Origin: Bugula neritina
Lineage: Eukaryota; Bryozoa; Gymnolaemata; Cheilostomatida; Bugulidae
DNA: 27,476 nt
NCBI GenBank assembly: GCA_964035545.1
Contig: CAXIUT010000088.1
Location: 1-27,476 of the forward strand
Direction: 5' to 3'
Shown piece by piece: positions 11,039 through 22,306 of this stretch. The notes under the pieces were generated by a model. The model was given only the letters and a program-made list of their open reading frames with translations, was not told the DNA's origin and searched no databases. A program made the translations under genes and the position numbers. Positions within the stretch are counted from its first letter, which is position 1; each line of letters starts with the position of its first letter.

Positions 11039-12934
11039 TCAATCACAATGATCGTCGTAATCAAATGTATGGCCTCTCAGACATTCAGTACATATCTTCA
11101 AAGGAGGACTATAAATCCGACAGTTCTTGTAGTAAGTCTTAAAGTCAACAGGTGATACTGGTGTTACTGGTGTTACTGGAGTTTGACCTCCTCCCTGACT
11201 CACACATTGACTATTTTCCAATACTTAACCACTTGGACAGCATAATCCTCCAACTGGGCTAGCTCCAGAACTGCAAGTCAAACACTTTCCATTATTTTAA
11301 TCTATTGAGCCACAATTAGAATTTCCAAGTGAACAAATTCCATTACTATTTACATAATATCCAAAAAGACATGTGACACAAGGAAAAGCAGGATTTTTAC
11401 CTGTACATAATCTACAATTTCCACTCAAAAGTTGATGCTTAGCAGCGCATTGAGTACAAATAAAGAATTAATTAATATCCAAGCAGTTGGGAGGAAGAAC
11501 TGCACATATCCCTCTTATCAGTTTAAACCCAACAATGCAAACCAGAGTAGTTGAATTAGAATTCTAGGCACAGTTAGTACCGTTCCAAGTCAAATTGCCT
11601 GTACATAAGCCGCAAGAACCAGTTTAGAAGTTCCAAGTAGTACAATTTTATGAATTAGTCGGTTGAACACAAGTTCCATCAATAAGAAAATATGTATTAT
11701 CGCACTAATCACAGTTTTGATTGATTATGCTGAAGTTAGAACAGCCTGATGGAATCGATGTGCAATTATTTAGTAAAGTTGAATGGTATTGGCCAGTAGG
11801 GCATCCTACAGGAATACAACTTCCATTGCTTAATTCATAAGCAGTCGAAACACAAGCTGAGCAAGTGCCGTTCAACAAAACAGTTGAACAACTCAAGTCA
11901 ACACAATAACTTATCAGCAAATGCTTACCACTTTAGCAAAAGGGAAGACTTGGATTTATGCACTTACCAGCTATTAGGGTATACGATGAATTGGCACAGG
12001 TCTTGCAATCTCCAGTGAAAGGATCGAAAAATCCACAGGTAGGACTCACATCATAACATTTACCAAAACGGAAATATTTCCTATCTCCACAGTTAGTTGG
12101 GAATAGACATACACCATTAACCAAATTATAACCTGAGAGACATGCTGTACAAGTGAGAGTTCCTGGAATATGACTGATACAAGGAAGACCAGTCGTTGAG
12201 AATCCTCCTCCTGAAGCGCAACCTGCAAAATCGCCATAATAATCAGGTTGGTTGGTACCGTATGGACAAACAAAACTACTTGTTTGATAGGTTATAGTAG
12301 CTGATACTGTTGCAGGAGTAAAAAAGATAAGTGCATAATATCCAGTAGCTAACTGTCCTAATGAGTAACTAGTAACTCCACCTGTTGTGGTTCCAGACAA
12401 AAGCTGTGAAGAACCTGAGGAATATTTTCCACTCAGAGTCAAAAGAGTTATTGTTCCACCACTTGGAGACAAAGTAACAGTGATAGATTGACTACTTTCA
12501 CCTGGAGAAATATAAAAGTATTTTAAACCATTTATTCTAAGAGCTCCACTTACACTTAGAATAGCTGAATTTCCTACTGATGCAGTCAAGTAATAGAGAG
12601 TTACACTAGTCACAGATGATACTGTTACTTGAATATGATATTGGGCTGTTGCTGTAACTGTCCAAGTAGCACTACTTGGACTTCCACTCAATGATAAAGT
12701 TGTAACAGTGGCTAGATTGCTAGAATCCATAATTTTTACCGACAAACCGGCAGTGCTTCCTCCATTGGGAAACTGTATTGCAACATTGAGGACATCATCT
12801 TTAGTTAGACTAATAGGATAGGATGGATTAAGATAGCGACTAGTGGCCGAAGCATCATAGGTATAGCTCAATGTGCTTAAAGAAAGAGCAAAGGGAAGTA
12901 GAAGAAGGACTCCAAGGATATTTACTCTTATCAT
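11039..12934 (-). CDS. Secreted cysteine-rich protein with furin/growth-factor-receptor-like repeats
   Basis: A 631-residue intronless frame from ATG 12934 to TGA 11041-11039. Residues 1-20 (MIRVNILGVLLLLPFALSLS) are a classic signal peptide. Residues about 20-225 are Ser/Thr/Gly-rich and beta-like, with few cysteines. From about residue 225 to the end there are recurrent C-x2-C and GxC modules, such as CTACLSGYNLVNGVC, CKTCANSSYTLIAGKC, CSACVSTAYELSNGSC and CTQCAAKHQLLSGNC. These match the cysteine-rich repeat proteins that are abundant on ciliate surfaces. Near the C-terminus is a Thr/Pro linker (TPVTPVTPVSPV) and a last module ending DDHCD. No C-terminal transmembrane helix or GPI tail is seen, so it is predicted secreted, perhaps into the extracellular coat or secretory granules. 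Function is unknown. It is divergent from the giant coiled-coil gene, with the longest intergenic stretch of the chromosome between them. Confidence 0.88.
11157..11183. repeat. 9-nt tandem repeat encoding Thr-Pro-Val
   Basis: About three copies of a 9-nt unit (plus strand GTTACTGGT) inside the cysteine-rich gene, encoding the TPVTPVTPV linker on the minus strand. It is a short in-frame minisatellite that could vary in copy number. Confidence 0.8.
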
Positions 12935-13388
12935 TTGCTATAACTAATTATTATTAGCGCCTGTAGAATAAAGTTGCTATTAAATAATAATTTACTCTGT
13001 GAGAAACAGCCTTAAAAGGACATTAAATGATCTTTTAAGTCTTTTTGTATTGACGTATCAAATAAATTCTGCGTGATAATAACAGAATTAAAAGTTAACT
13101 TGATAAAAAAATATTTATAATTCATTACTTTCTTTTTGTGTTTTAACTTACAATGAAAGATTTCAACCATTTGTGGACATTTTTTAGTATTATTAGTTTT
13201 ATTTTGTCAATTTAAAGGTTAATATTCAATAATAGAATTTTTGTTAATCAATTGAAAAGGAGATTAACTCTCAAAAACCTTCTATTTATGATATTTCATT
13301 CATAAAATAGATAAATATAGAAGTTCTAATTTATATTTTTTTTATGACCAATAAGATTTATGAATTAATATTTGTTTTTATTTTATAA
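12935..13388. promoter_or_regulatory. Longest intergenic stretch, between two divergent start codons
   Basis: These 454 nt separate the ATGs of the secreted cysteine-rich gene (-) and the giant coiled-coil gene (+). The sequence is strongly AT-rich with poly-T and poly-A tracts. I see no ORF, RNA gene or clear repeat. It presumably holds both promoters, but no specific site can be named. Confidence 0.5.
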
Positions 13389-16300
13389 ATGTCAGAGATA
13401 AGAAGATTTTCCAGATTATCTAACTCCAATAAAAAAGGAACACCCTATCGACAACTCAACGAAGACAACCAAACCTAGCGCTCCAATCTTGACAAAAGTA
13501 GATATACAGAAGTCACCATCGAAACTCACGATCAGTAAGTACCTTTCATCGCTCTTTATAAACCAAATTTTAACATAGAAAGAAGAAGACTCGAAGCTGC
13601 TTCTAAACTAGGCAGCGTCTTTCAAAATAGTGAGAAGTTAAGAGTACTTTACTGTTTGAATAAAATGGTATCTCTTGGTCCTCAATAAAAAACAATGAAT
13701 CTTAAGTTGCTATATTTAGCAAGAATATCCAAAAAGATGTAAGAAAAAAGAAAGCAAATAATATTTAGAAGTATAATAATAAACAAAATCAAAGTTAACG
13801 GTTATTTTTTAGCAAGCAAACTAATATCCAAAGTTCATAATAGTGTTTTAGTCAGAAACATAAAACAAAGTATGACCTAACTGAGAAGAAACAGACTCTT
13901 GATGATGGTAAAAGAGCTAACAGATAATAATGAAAACGGAAAATAACTAAAAAATCTAAGAGCATAGTTATTTAAACTAAAATAATAATCATTTAGTTAA
14001 TAATTCATAAATTCATCAAAAACAATCAATAAGAACACATCAAACATTTTATAAATCATATAAAATAATAATTATCATGATGATATAAGAAAATAACTAA
14101 AAAGATTTTAGCAATTAAGAGTGCAATACACTCCTCGTAGAAAATAAGCCTTAGATAATGAAATAATAATATCAGTAACAGGTAACTTGATAACTTCATT
14201 TCAAAGAAAAGTTCAATAATACTAAAAATACACATAATAATTAAAAATATAGCTAAATGACTATAAAGATGTCTAAGGAATAAATCAATTAAAACAGATA
14301 ATAAAATAGAAATAAAACATAATAAAATAGACATAAATATTTGTAACATAGTTATCAAGAATGGACATCGATTTGAAAAAGTTTACCTCATAAAACAAAC
14401 TAATGATAGATAAAATAGTATCAACTATCACTTCTCAAGATAAAAAACTATAAATAAAAATTAAAAATCTATAATAAACATCAATAAAAATATCAAATTC
14501 AAGAACATACATTACCAATGTCATTTTAACTCTTATTAAAAAGATAGAAACAATACAAATATAAAATAAATAAAAATAATCAATAAGAATATAAAATTAG
14601 AAAATCAGATAATAATAAATTAGAAATTAAAGAAAATAATTAGAACAAATTAAAAGATAATTATAACAAGTTAAAAATTAACTTAAACAGTAAAAAAATA
14701 AAATAACTTTATTGGTTTAAAAAAAATAAATTAGAAGAGGACTATAAGATCTCAAAAGAAAATGGAAAGGAAATTAATAAATTAAAATGCTAATTTAATA
14801 TATTGTCAATCTTCAACTAAATGTTTAAGAATTAAGTAGAAAACAATAATAATCTACCTTTTAAAATCAAAATTAATAAGCTATCTAGATTATTAAAAAT
14901 TATATCAATAAAGGTATCAATAACCTTAAAGAATCATTGAATCCACCCAAATTTACATAATACAATAAAATAAAAAACAATTTGAAATAGCTAGTACCTC
15001 CAATTGATTAGACCTTTAAGATAGCCTTTCTGAAAATAAAATAATTAAATGAATCAAAAAGATTTTCTTCACAAACAAAAAAAATATAAAATAGATAACA
15101 TCAAAAGACTCAAAAATAATAAATAGATCAAAATTAAAACTAACTTACCTAAAGACTTTTCTCTCAACTAAAAATAAACGAATAATAATTTGAAAAAATA
15201 AGCATATAAGGTAAAAAATCAATCCTATCAAAAATAGATACTCAATCAGGTTTTATAATCAAATAACTAAGATAAACTATACTACAACTTCAAAAACAAC
15301 TTGAACTGAAAAACCCACCTAAAAGTAATGAAGGAAATACATCTATTACCAACGCTTTAACTAGAATATAAAAAATAGTCAAACAACATTCTCAAGAAGA
15401 AACTACAACCAATGAAATGTAAAGAAGAAATGTTTAACTTAATAATAAGTTATAAGAACAAAGAAAACATTATTAAAATCTTATCAATAAACTACAAAAA
15501 CAAATAACATAAAATAACACGCTAATTAAGCAACAACTATCAAAAAAAGCATAAAATCAACCTAAAATAGTTCCTATTCAAAATGATAAAAATTAAGAGT
15601 ATTTATAGAGACAAATATAACTTCAAGATTAAATAATTCGTCTGAAATCTCAAATATAATCAAATTCAGCATCTCATAAATAAGAATTGATAAAATAAAG
15701 AACATAAAATAAAAGTCTATGGACTAAAATAGTATAAATATAAAGTTCAATTTCACAAAAATCATATTAACTCAAAGAAACCTCACTTCAGTAAACTACA
15801 GGAAGTTTAGGTCTCACTCAAGCATAATTTTATATCTAAAATGATAAAATTCTAAATGATCTACGTCAAGGATTCCTTATTTTATAAAAAAGAATTCAAT
15901 AAATAAAAGATCTCATCACAAAAGACTCATAAAATTCAATCTCATTAATCTTCAATAAACTATAATAACTATCAGAACACATCAAAAGATCATAATCAAA
16001 TATATTACAACTATAAAATAAGATAAAGTTGATGTTTAGTAGTCAATAACAAAAAAATAATGAATATCAGCATCAAATATCAACAACTTTATCACAAAAA
16101 CAGACCTAAACTATCTAGAAATAACATACAAGATAAATATAAAAAAGAAAATAACTAGTCACTATCAATGAACAACTAAAATAATAATTAAATAAAATCA
16201 GAACAGAGTTGTCATTACTAAACACCAAAGATTCTTCAAATTAAATAGCATAATTCAAATAAATAACACTAAAAAATGAATAATTATCATCGAAAAACTT

Positions 16301-18068
16301 CCTATTACAAGAAGAACTCATCAAAATCAAATCACAATTCTAAATGCTATCACATAGATCAACTTCAAACAACTAAAACTAGCACTTCAAACTGTTAATA
16401 TCAAAAAATTAATAACTATCAACAAAAAATTATCAACTACAATAAGAACTACTAAAAATAAAAGCAAACTTAAATATCAATAATACAACAAACATGTAGA
16501 ATAATCAATTTAAAATAATATCATAAAAAAATGAACAACTAACCTCAATCAATTTACAACTACAAGAATAACTACTAAAATTAAAATTATCATCACAATC
16601 GTAAATTAATATATCTACTACATCAAAATACGATAATTAACAATTTAAAATGCTGGTTTAAAAAAATTAATTACTATAAACTTAAATAATCAAAATCAGA
16701 AATTAATAAATTAATTCATCTAAACATGATAATCAATAATTTTTTAAATATAGAGAAGAAAATCAGATAATTAGAAATAAAATTAGCTAACTTTAAAGAT
16801 AACAACTTAGAAAAAATAATTAAGTATAAAGAGTTTAAAGTAGGTTAAGACAAACTTAAAGTTTTTTATCAACATAAAAATAAAAATCTAACAGTCTAAC
16901 ATCATAAATATCAAACCTAAAAAGATAGCTACAAAGACTACACAGCTAAACAGACAGGCTAGTCATAGAAACAAGATAATAAGTAAAAAAAATACAAATG
17001 GTCCTCAGATCTCTATAAGAATAACTAGACAACAAATCAAAATAATGCGATTCCCTACAACTAAATCTAAACTAACTATAAAAAATAAACCTACATCTTT
17101 CCCAATAAAATATAAAATACCAATCATAAACTAAAAATATCACACATCATTGCATGTAACTATAAGATAGAAACAACTAACTCAATGGATAACTTACACA
17201 TTTGAAAGCTGATTTCTATTCAATGCAAATATAACTACAATCCAATCGTAGCACTAAAATTCATACTAATGATAACATCAATCTCCTTCAAACTTAAATC
17301 AGATAAAAATCAGATACGATCAGTAATATGCTAGAACAATCAAGAACTAATTCCAATAGCCTCAATCAGCAAATATACTAACTCAAAGAACAATTGCTAG
17401 TACAGTAAAGAAAATATGAAGAACAACTTTCAGTTAAAAATCTATTAATCAATCGACTATAAAACCAACTAGTATAACTATAAAATAACTTGAAATCAAG
17501 TGAACAAAAATATATATCACGAGAATAACCAACTTTAAGACAAACAGTCGAATCCTCAGAAACAAAAGATCGATAAATATAACTACTCAACCAACAAATA
17601 GCCAGTCTACAATCATTTCTAGGAGACCTAAGTCATTAATACAAATAATTATAAAGAAAATACCATGAATAAAAACATCGGTTCGGTAAATTCTATGATA
17701 TCAGCCAAAGTCAACAAACAATGGAATAAATCGATAGAGCTATTCACTCACTACCAGATAATACAGAATTAACTGAGTAAGTTAAATCTCTAGTAGTTAA
17801 TAACTAGAAATTACAATACAGTATTGAAGAATTAGAGGTTTAAAGAAGAAAGCTATTATAAAAGGCACGATCTCAACCCGAAAGATAGTATGTAGTAGAA
17901 CTACTATTCAATATACTACTTGGAGCAAGAAAAATATCAGCACAGTCTCAAAAAGGAAACGCTCTATGGAACTAATTAGTACACATTAATGAACAGTCTC
18001 TTGAAGTGGGAGAACTGTTTACACAATTGTAACAATTCAGTTTAAAATTGTTAGGCAGTTCTGGATGA
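13389..18068 (+). CDS. Giant coiled-coil protein, 1,559 residues, single exon
   Basis: From ATG 13389 there is no in-frame TGA until 18066-18068, although TAA and TAG codons, read as Gln, are extremely frequent. This is the clearest proof of the reassigned code here. The product is rich in Q, N, K, L, I and S and is almost wholly heptad-like coiled coil after a short basic N-terminus (SEIRRFSRLSNSNKKG). In the middle (16233 to about 16760) successive units of about 40-44 residues repeat the pattern KNEQL...LQEELLKIK. The C-terminus leaves the coiled-coil pattern: SIEELEVQRRKLLQKARSQ, then VVELLFNILLGARKI and LEVGELFTQLQQFSLKLLG. Such proteins in ciliates are usually basal body, ciliary or cytoskeletal, but I cannot assign a family. 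Base composition is more A-rich than its neighbours. No intron was needed. A frame this long without TGA is strong evidence for the gene, not for its role. Confidence 0.85.
16233..16760 (+). repeat. Tandem coiled-coil repeats of about 40-44 residues
   Basis: At least three clear and one or two decayed units. Each carries a core like QFKQITLKNEQLSSKN followed by LLQEELIKIKSQ. Later copies read KLLISKNQQLSTKN with LQQELLKIKAN, then KIISQKNEQLTSIN with LQEQLLKLK, then a decayed NQQFKMLVQKNQLLQ. Spacing between the LQEELLKIK cores is about 132 and 120 nt. Confidence 0.75.
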
Positions 18069-18155
18069 TCTTAACATATGTATGAAATATAATTTTGTAT
18101 ACCCTAGTAAACTTTCATTTAAAGAAAACTTTCAAATAGTTGTTAGCATATTTAA

Positions 18156-18568
18156 ATGAACTCTAAACACTTCAACCCGAAACTCTCTTACTCACTCAAA
18201 CTCAAAAGACTCCAAAGAAACATTTAAGACCTAGAATAAGCCACCAACATCTTGGAATCTCTACCCAATAAAACTATTCAAAAAATATGGAAATAAAAAC
18301 TAGAAAAAGATCAAAACTTCAAAAACTAGAAAAACAAAAGCATTAACAAAGGACCCTTCAAACAATGCTTAAGAAAAACTCTCTTATCTTTTAAGGTAAA
18401 TAATTTATAACTTAGAATTCCCAAGAAGAAATGAAGAAAGAAATTGAAGGAAAACTAAAAGCGATTGACCCTCAAGTGATAGCTCTTGAATAAAAAATGC
18501 TCAAAGAACTAAAAGAAATGGTTAAAGTATTAAAAGAAAGACATAACAATACCCCATTTTAAGAATGA
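18156..18568 (+). CDS. Small coiled-coil protein, unknown function
   Basis: About 130 residues, ATG 18156 to TGA 18566-18568, with one 20-nt intron 18396-18415 (GTAAATAATTTATAACTTAG). The unspliced frame would end at a TGA just after the intron, so splicing is required. The first half is basic (LSYSLKLKRLQRNIQDLEQ, then NKGPFKQCLRKTLLSF). The second half is a charged helix (EEMKKEIEGKLKAI, then LKELKEMVKVLKERH). No family recognised. It sits 87 nt after the giant coiled-coil gene and is convergent with the kinase gene, with 37 nt between stops. Confidence 0.75.
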
Positions 18569-18605
18569 TTGATAAAATTCTTATTATATTTATGTAAAAT
18601 AAAGA

Positions 18606-20111
18606 TCAACAATAGGTCGCTAAAACTGCCCAAGGCTCAGCCAATGATACAGGTAAATCAGTACTTTCAGGTTCCTCAGCATTACATCCAGCCCATTTCT
18701 ATATTTCACCCTGCATTTTATCTATTTGAATCATCTCATATTTAACCATGCTCAATATTGGAAGCATCTCTAGATCCTACAAATTAATCCTCGTATATAT
18801 CCTTTCCAATACTTTATGAATTCCTTTCAAGACTGATCCTATTTGGATTACATGTTTTCGATCTTTGGACTAAAGCATCTCCATACATACTCTAAGAGTT
18901 TCTACACATTTTTAATGTTGGGATATAAGTTGGTTTAATGATATTTTTCCTTATTTTCCCTTTTCTCGAGGAGTAGTCGATCGGCTTCTCTCGCCTTTTG
19001 ACTGCGTGTTATCAATATTTACAAACTGATGATCATTCTTTGTTTCTGATGGAGTCTGTTTATGATAATTTTCCTTAAACATCTCAAATTTAGACTTAAA
19101 CTAAGAACCCTTCACAGGAGTCATCGTCTTCTTTGATAACTCATCGATAGCCAAATGAGTTGTATGAAGTTCTTTTATCCTTGAAAAACTTTTAAGAGGA
19201 GAAAAAGATTGCTGTGAACATGATAAGTTTTCCATATTAACATCTTTTAAATGCATTATTTCCTCAAAGAATTCTTCCCAGTTCATTCTAGCCTTACAAT
19301 CTTTCTGCAAACACTTCATAATAAACCTTTTCAAGTTAGGAGCAATATTCACAGCATCAAAACATAAAGGTTTTTCTTCAATAGTCGATATTAAAGTTGC
19401 TATCGAATTAGATTCATAAGGACAGAACCCATATATCATTTCGAACAGAATAACACCTACTGACCAAATATCAGCATTGACTGAATATGCCTATCCTTTG
19501 AGAATTTAAGGTGCCATGTAGAGAGGTGAACCCAACATAGTTCTAGTCATTGTTTAAACAGCTAGTTCTTTGCAAAATCCAAAATCAGCCAATTTGAAGT
19601 TACTGTTCTTGATGAGAACGTTTTCAGGTTTTAGGTCTCGATGCATAATATTATTTTTTCTAAGAACTCTCAAGCCAGCAACTAATTGACTAAATATCTA
19701 AAGAGCTTTTTTTTATTCTAAAGGCCCTTGTTTTTTGAGAAGGTCATGGAGAGTTCCTCCTTCACAGAACTAATAAACAAAATAGCAATTATTTTTGGTT
19801 TGAAGCAACTCGTAAAACCTCACGATGTTAGGACATGGCTTTAATATTTGATGAATAGATAGCTCATTATTGATACACTCTTTCACTTTATCGTTGTCAG
19901 CCAAGGTCTTATTGCTGATTACTTTTACAGCAAAAACATTCCCATTATCAAGATGCCTAGCCTTAAAAACTTCACTATAAGCTCCTTTTCCTAACACATC
20001 ACCTAGCTAGTAGCGACTGACGATCCTACGCATATGGACCTCCCCCATTCGAGAACCATTTTCCATTAGAAGACCCCTTTAATCTATTAAAAAATTATTT
20101 TATAAATTCAT
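18606..20111 (-). CDS. ATG1/ULK-like serine/threonine protein kinase
   Basis: 501 residues in a single exon, ATG 20111 to TGA 18608-18606. The in-frame upstream ATG at 20111 was preferred over 20066; a TGA lies further upstream. The kinase domain occupies residues about 33-300. Visible elements are the Gly loop (GKGAYSEVF), VAIK-type Lys63 in VFAVKVI, catalytic Asp159 in MHRDLKPEN, DFG Asp176 in LADFGFCK, and the activation segment LGSPLYMAPQ with Gln202 (codon TAA) in place of the usual APE glutamate. ADIWSVGVILFEMIYG and the FCPY motif are typical of the ULK/ATG1 group common in ciliates. All catalytic residues are present, so it is predicted active. The C-terminal 200 residues contain Ser/Thr-Pro sites and a helical end but no recognised domain. 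Autophagy or cilium roles are inference from the family. Its ATG lies only 30 nt after the stop of the upstream same-strand gene. Confidence 0.92.
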
Positions 20112-20141
20112 ACGATCTATCAAACTCCAATACAATATAAA

Positions 20142-21354
20142 TCAATTCTAACATTTAAAGAATGTTAAGTCGAAGTTAGGATTATAATTTTACTTTTTCT
20201 CTTTTTCCTATTAGGAGTCCTCCTGAAAATGTTCGTATTAGTCATTGTTTGACTAATAAACCCTTTCATTTTGAGGATAAAAAAATTAGTCGTCATCTTA
20301 GTAAAAATAGTTGTGATGTCTGCTTCCCTTCAAAGATGGCTGCTCGATCTTTTAAGTCAGAACTAGAAGTTGTGATTGAAGTTTCTATAAAGAACTTGAT
20401 TAGTATTTCCATTCCTTTTATGCAAAAGTATTTATTTTAGATTTAAAAGATTCTATATTCTACTTAATCAAATTCAAAGAAATATTGTCTTTTGGCTCAG
20501 TAGACTACCTTTTGAACATTGGCTAAAAAGAGTTTATTTTGTGCTAGTAAGAATCTATTTTATTAAATAAATTAGCTAAAGTATTCTAGACTAAATACTT
20601 CATTTTAGATAGTTTAGTACCATTATACTTTATTAATTTCTATTCTACTTGACTTATTTTTTGTATATTTTAATTTTATCTCGATCCCATAGTTTCAATA
20701 ACCACCTTCACACTAGCCTAGATATCAGAGATTCTATCTTTCAAGTAGTTATACTATCCTACTTTAATTGCTTACTTTTGCAATAACCTTTCCTATTTGT
20801 TACTTCTATTTTGTTTCTGTTAAAGAATAAGCTGACATATAACTTGCTCTTTCTCTGCTATCTTCTTCTGCTGCTCGAATAGTATTTGCCTCAATTCGCT
20901 GATAATTCTTAATCTTATAGTTTTTACTTAGCATTCGCCTCTAAAAGTTCCTTCATTTTAGCTTAAAATTCTATTTTAACTGAAGCTATCTTTGCTTTAA
21001 TAACTTAATTCATTCTTCCATCATTTCCCAAAGACAGAGTCATTTGTTCACATCCTTAGCTTTATTTCTTTTTATGATTAGTAAACGGTTTAGAGCAAAC
21101 TCTTCCCAATTGAACAGATCCATTCTCAGTACTGGCAGTTCCTTAATAAAAGACTAAATTACCAACAGTTTGCTAATAATCTTAAGGAAGTGAATGAGCA
21201 GAATTAAGATGATTATATTTATGCGAATATCTATGTTAGAACAACTATACAGACTGATTTTATGGTTACTTGTTCTTTTGCCCTGAGATTATAATAGCCT
21301 TGGCTTAGGAATATCAGCCTCTCCACTTTTTAATGTTATACCTTATCTTCTCAT
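20142..21354 (-). CDS. Coiled-coil protein, unknown function
   Basis: About 390 residues, ATG 21354 to TGA 20144-20142, with two 20-nt introns: 21231-21250 (GTATAGTTGTTCTAACATAG) and 20908-20927 (GTAAAAACTATAAGATTAAG). The N-terminal 100 residues are basic and probably disordered (MRRQGITLKSGEADIPKPR). From about residue 110 there is a long coiled coil (VKIEFQAKMKELLEANAK, then FEQQKKIAEKEQVICQLIL, KDRISDIQASVKVVIETMG). The C-terminal tail is Asn/Gln/Asp-rich with YQSNNDQYEHFQDEDSQQE. No family recognised. The plus-strand ORF at 20249-20440 is its shadow. It is in tandem with the kinase gene. Confidence 0.78.
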
Positions 21355-21472
21355 ATTAAAATTTACTAACTACCAGAATTATCAAACTTAATACAATTCT
21401 ATTTACCATCTCTAGTCTCTATCTTAAATATATAATTTACTTAAATCTATCATTCTTTTACTTTGAATAATA

Positions 21473-22306
21473 ATGCGACCAGTTCTACCAAGATTCGTCA
21501 CTAGCTAACCTCCCCGCCCTCAATCCTTCCAAGATCAATTCCAACTACTAGCCAGACAAAATGGTTAGCTACTCCGTCTTGCCGATTCCATTTCCAGAAG
21601 CAATTTCATGCAAAATACACAAATTCCTCCAATAGTAATCCAACTATAGCACTAACTCAGAAATAATCTTTCTATTTTTGTTGATAGTATTAGATAGTTT
21701 TTTGTCGATATGGATAAAAGAATAGTAGCTATGGCTAAAATAATGGAACAACAACTCAATAAAGAATAAGAATAAAATAAAAGAAAAAGATTAATGACTA
21801 CTCATAAAGAACAAGTCTCCGGACTTTTTCATAATCTATCAAATCCAAGTATTATGATGAGAAATCAAAGAAGACAAGATCCAAACCAACAATTTTAATA
21901 AAGAATAGCAGCTCTATAAAATAACCTCAGAAAAACACAATAAAATTAATCAAAATTATTATCAATTGTATAGTAACTATCAAAAAAGCAATATCCTCAA
22001 CCATCTCTATCAAACCAACTCTAAGACACCAACAGCTACAACGATAACAAATCAATCGCAAGATAACCTTCAAGAATATCTGCCCAAGATAACAATTCTC
22101 ACTAGCATAGTTTTCGTTTATTTTCATTACAAAGCAAAAGTTTAAGAGAACAGCCAATAAGAAGTACAACTTATGCGCCTATGTCAAGAATCTAATAATA
22201 AAATATGACAAGATAAAATCTAACAAAAACTAATTCTACTGTCTATATACCAGATAGATATCATAACCATCGAGTTTCCTTTTTGATCAAAAATTTAAAA
22301 CAATGA
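21473..22306 (+). CDS. Unknown protein, 277 residues
   Basis: Single frame from ATG 21473 to TGA 22304-22306, no intron needed. It starts MRPVLPRFVTSQPPRPQSF, then a helical segment (FQLLARQNGQLLRLADSIS) and an amphipathic helix (NNLSIFVDSIRQFFVDMDKR). After that it is Gln/Asn/Ser/Arg-rich and probably disordered. No domain recognised. Its last 46 nt overlap the 3' end of the convergent gene on the other strand, if both stops are right. The start lies 118 nt from the divergent coiled-coil gene. Confidence 0.72.

Noticed and set aside
14056-14358. Minus-strand hydrophobic ORF
   Set aside because: Lies wholly inside the 1,559-codon coiled-coil frame and reads as its complement.
20249-20440. 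Plus-strand ORF of 63 codons, extendable under table 6 to 20162-20515
   Set aside because: The minus strand here continues the long coiled-coil gene with better composition and intron-supported frame; the plus frame is a shadow.
20754-20775. 22-nt GT-AG segment in the coiled-coil gene
   Set aside because: With the 20-nt intron at 20908-20927 placed in the right phase the frame is already open; removing this segment would break it.
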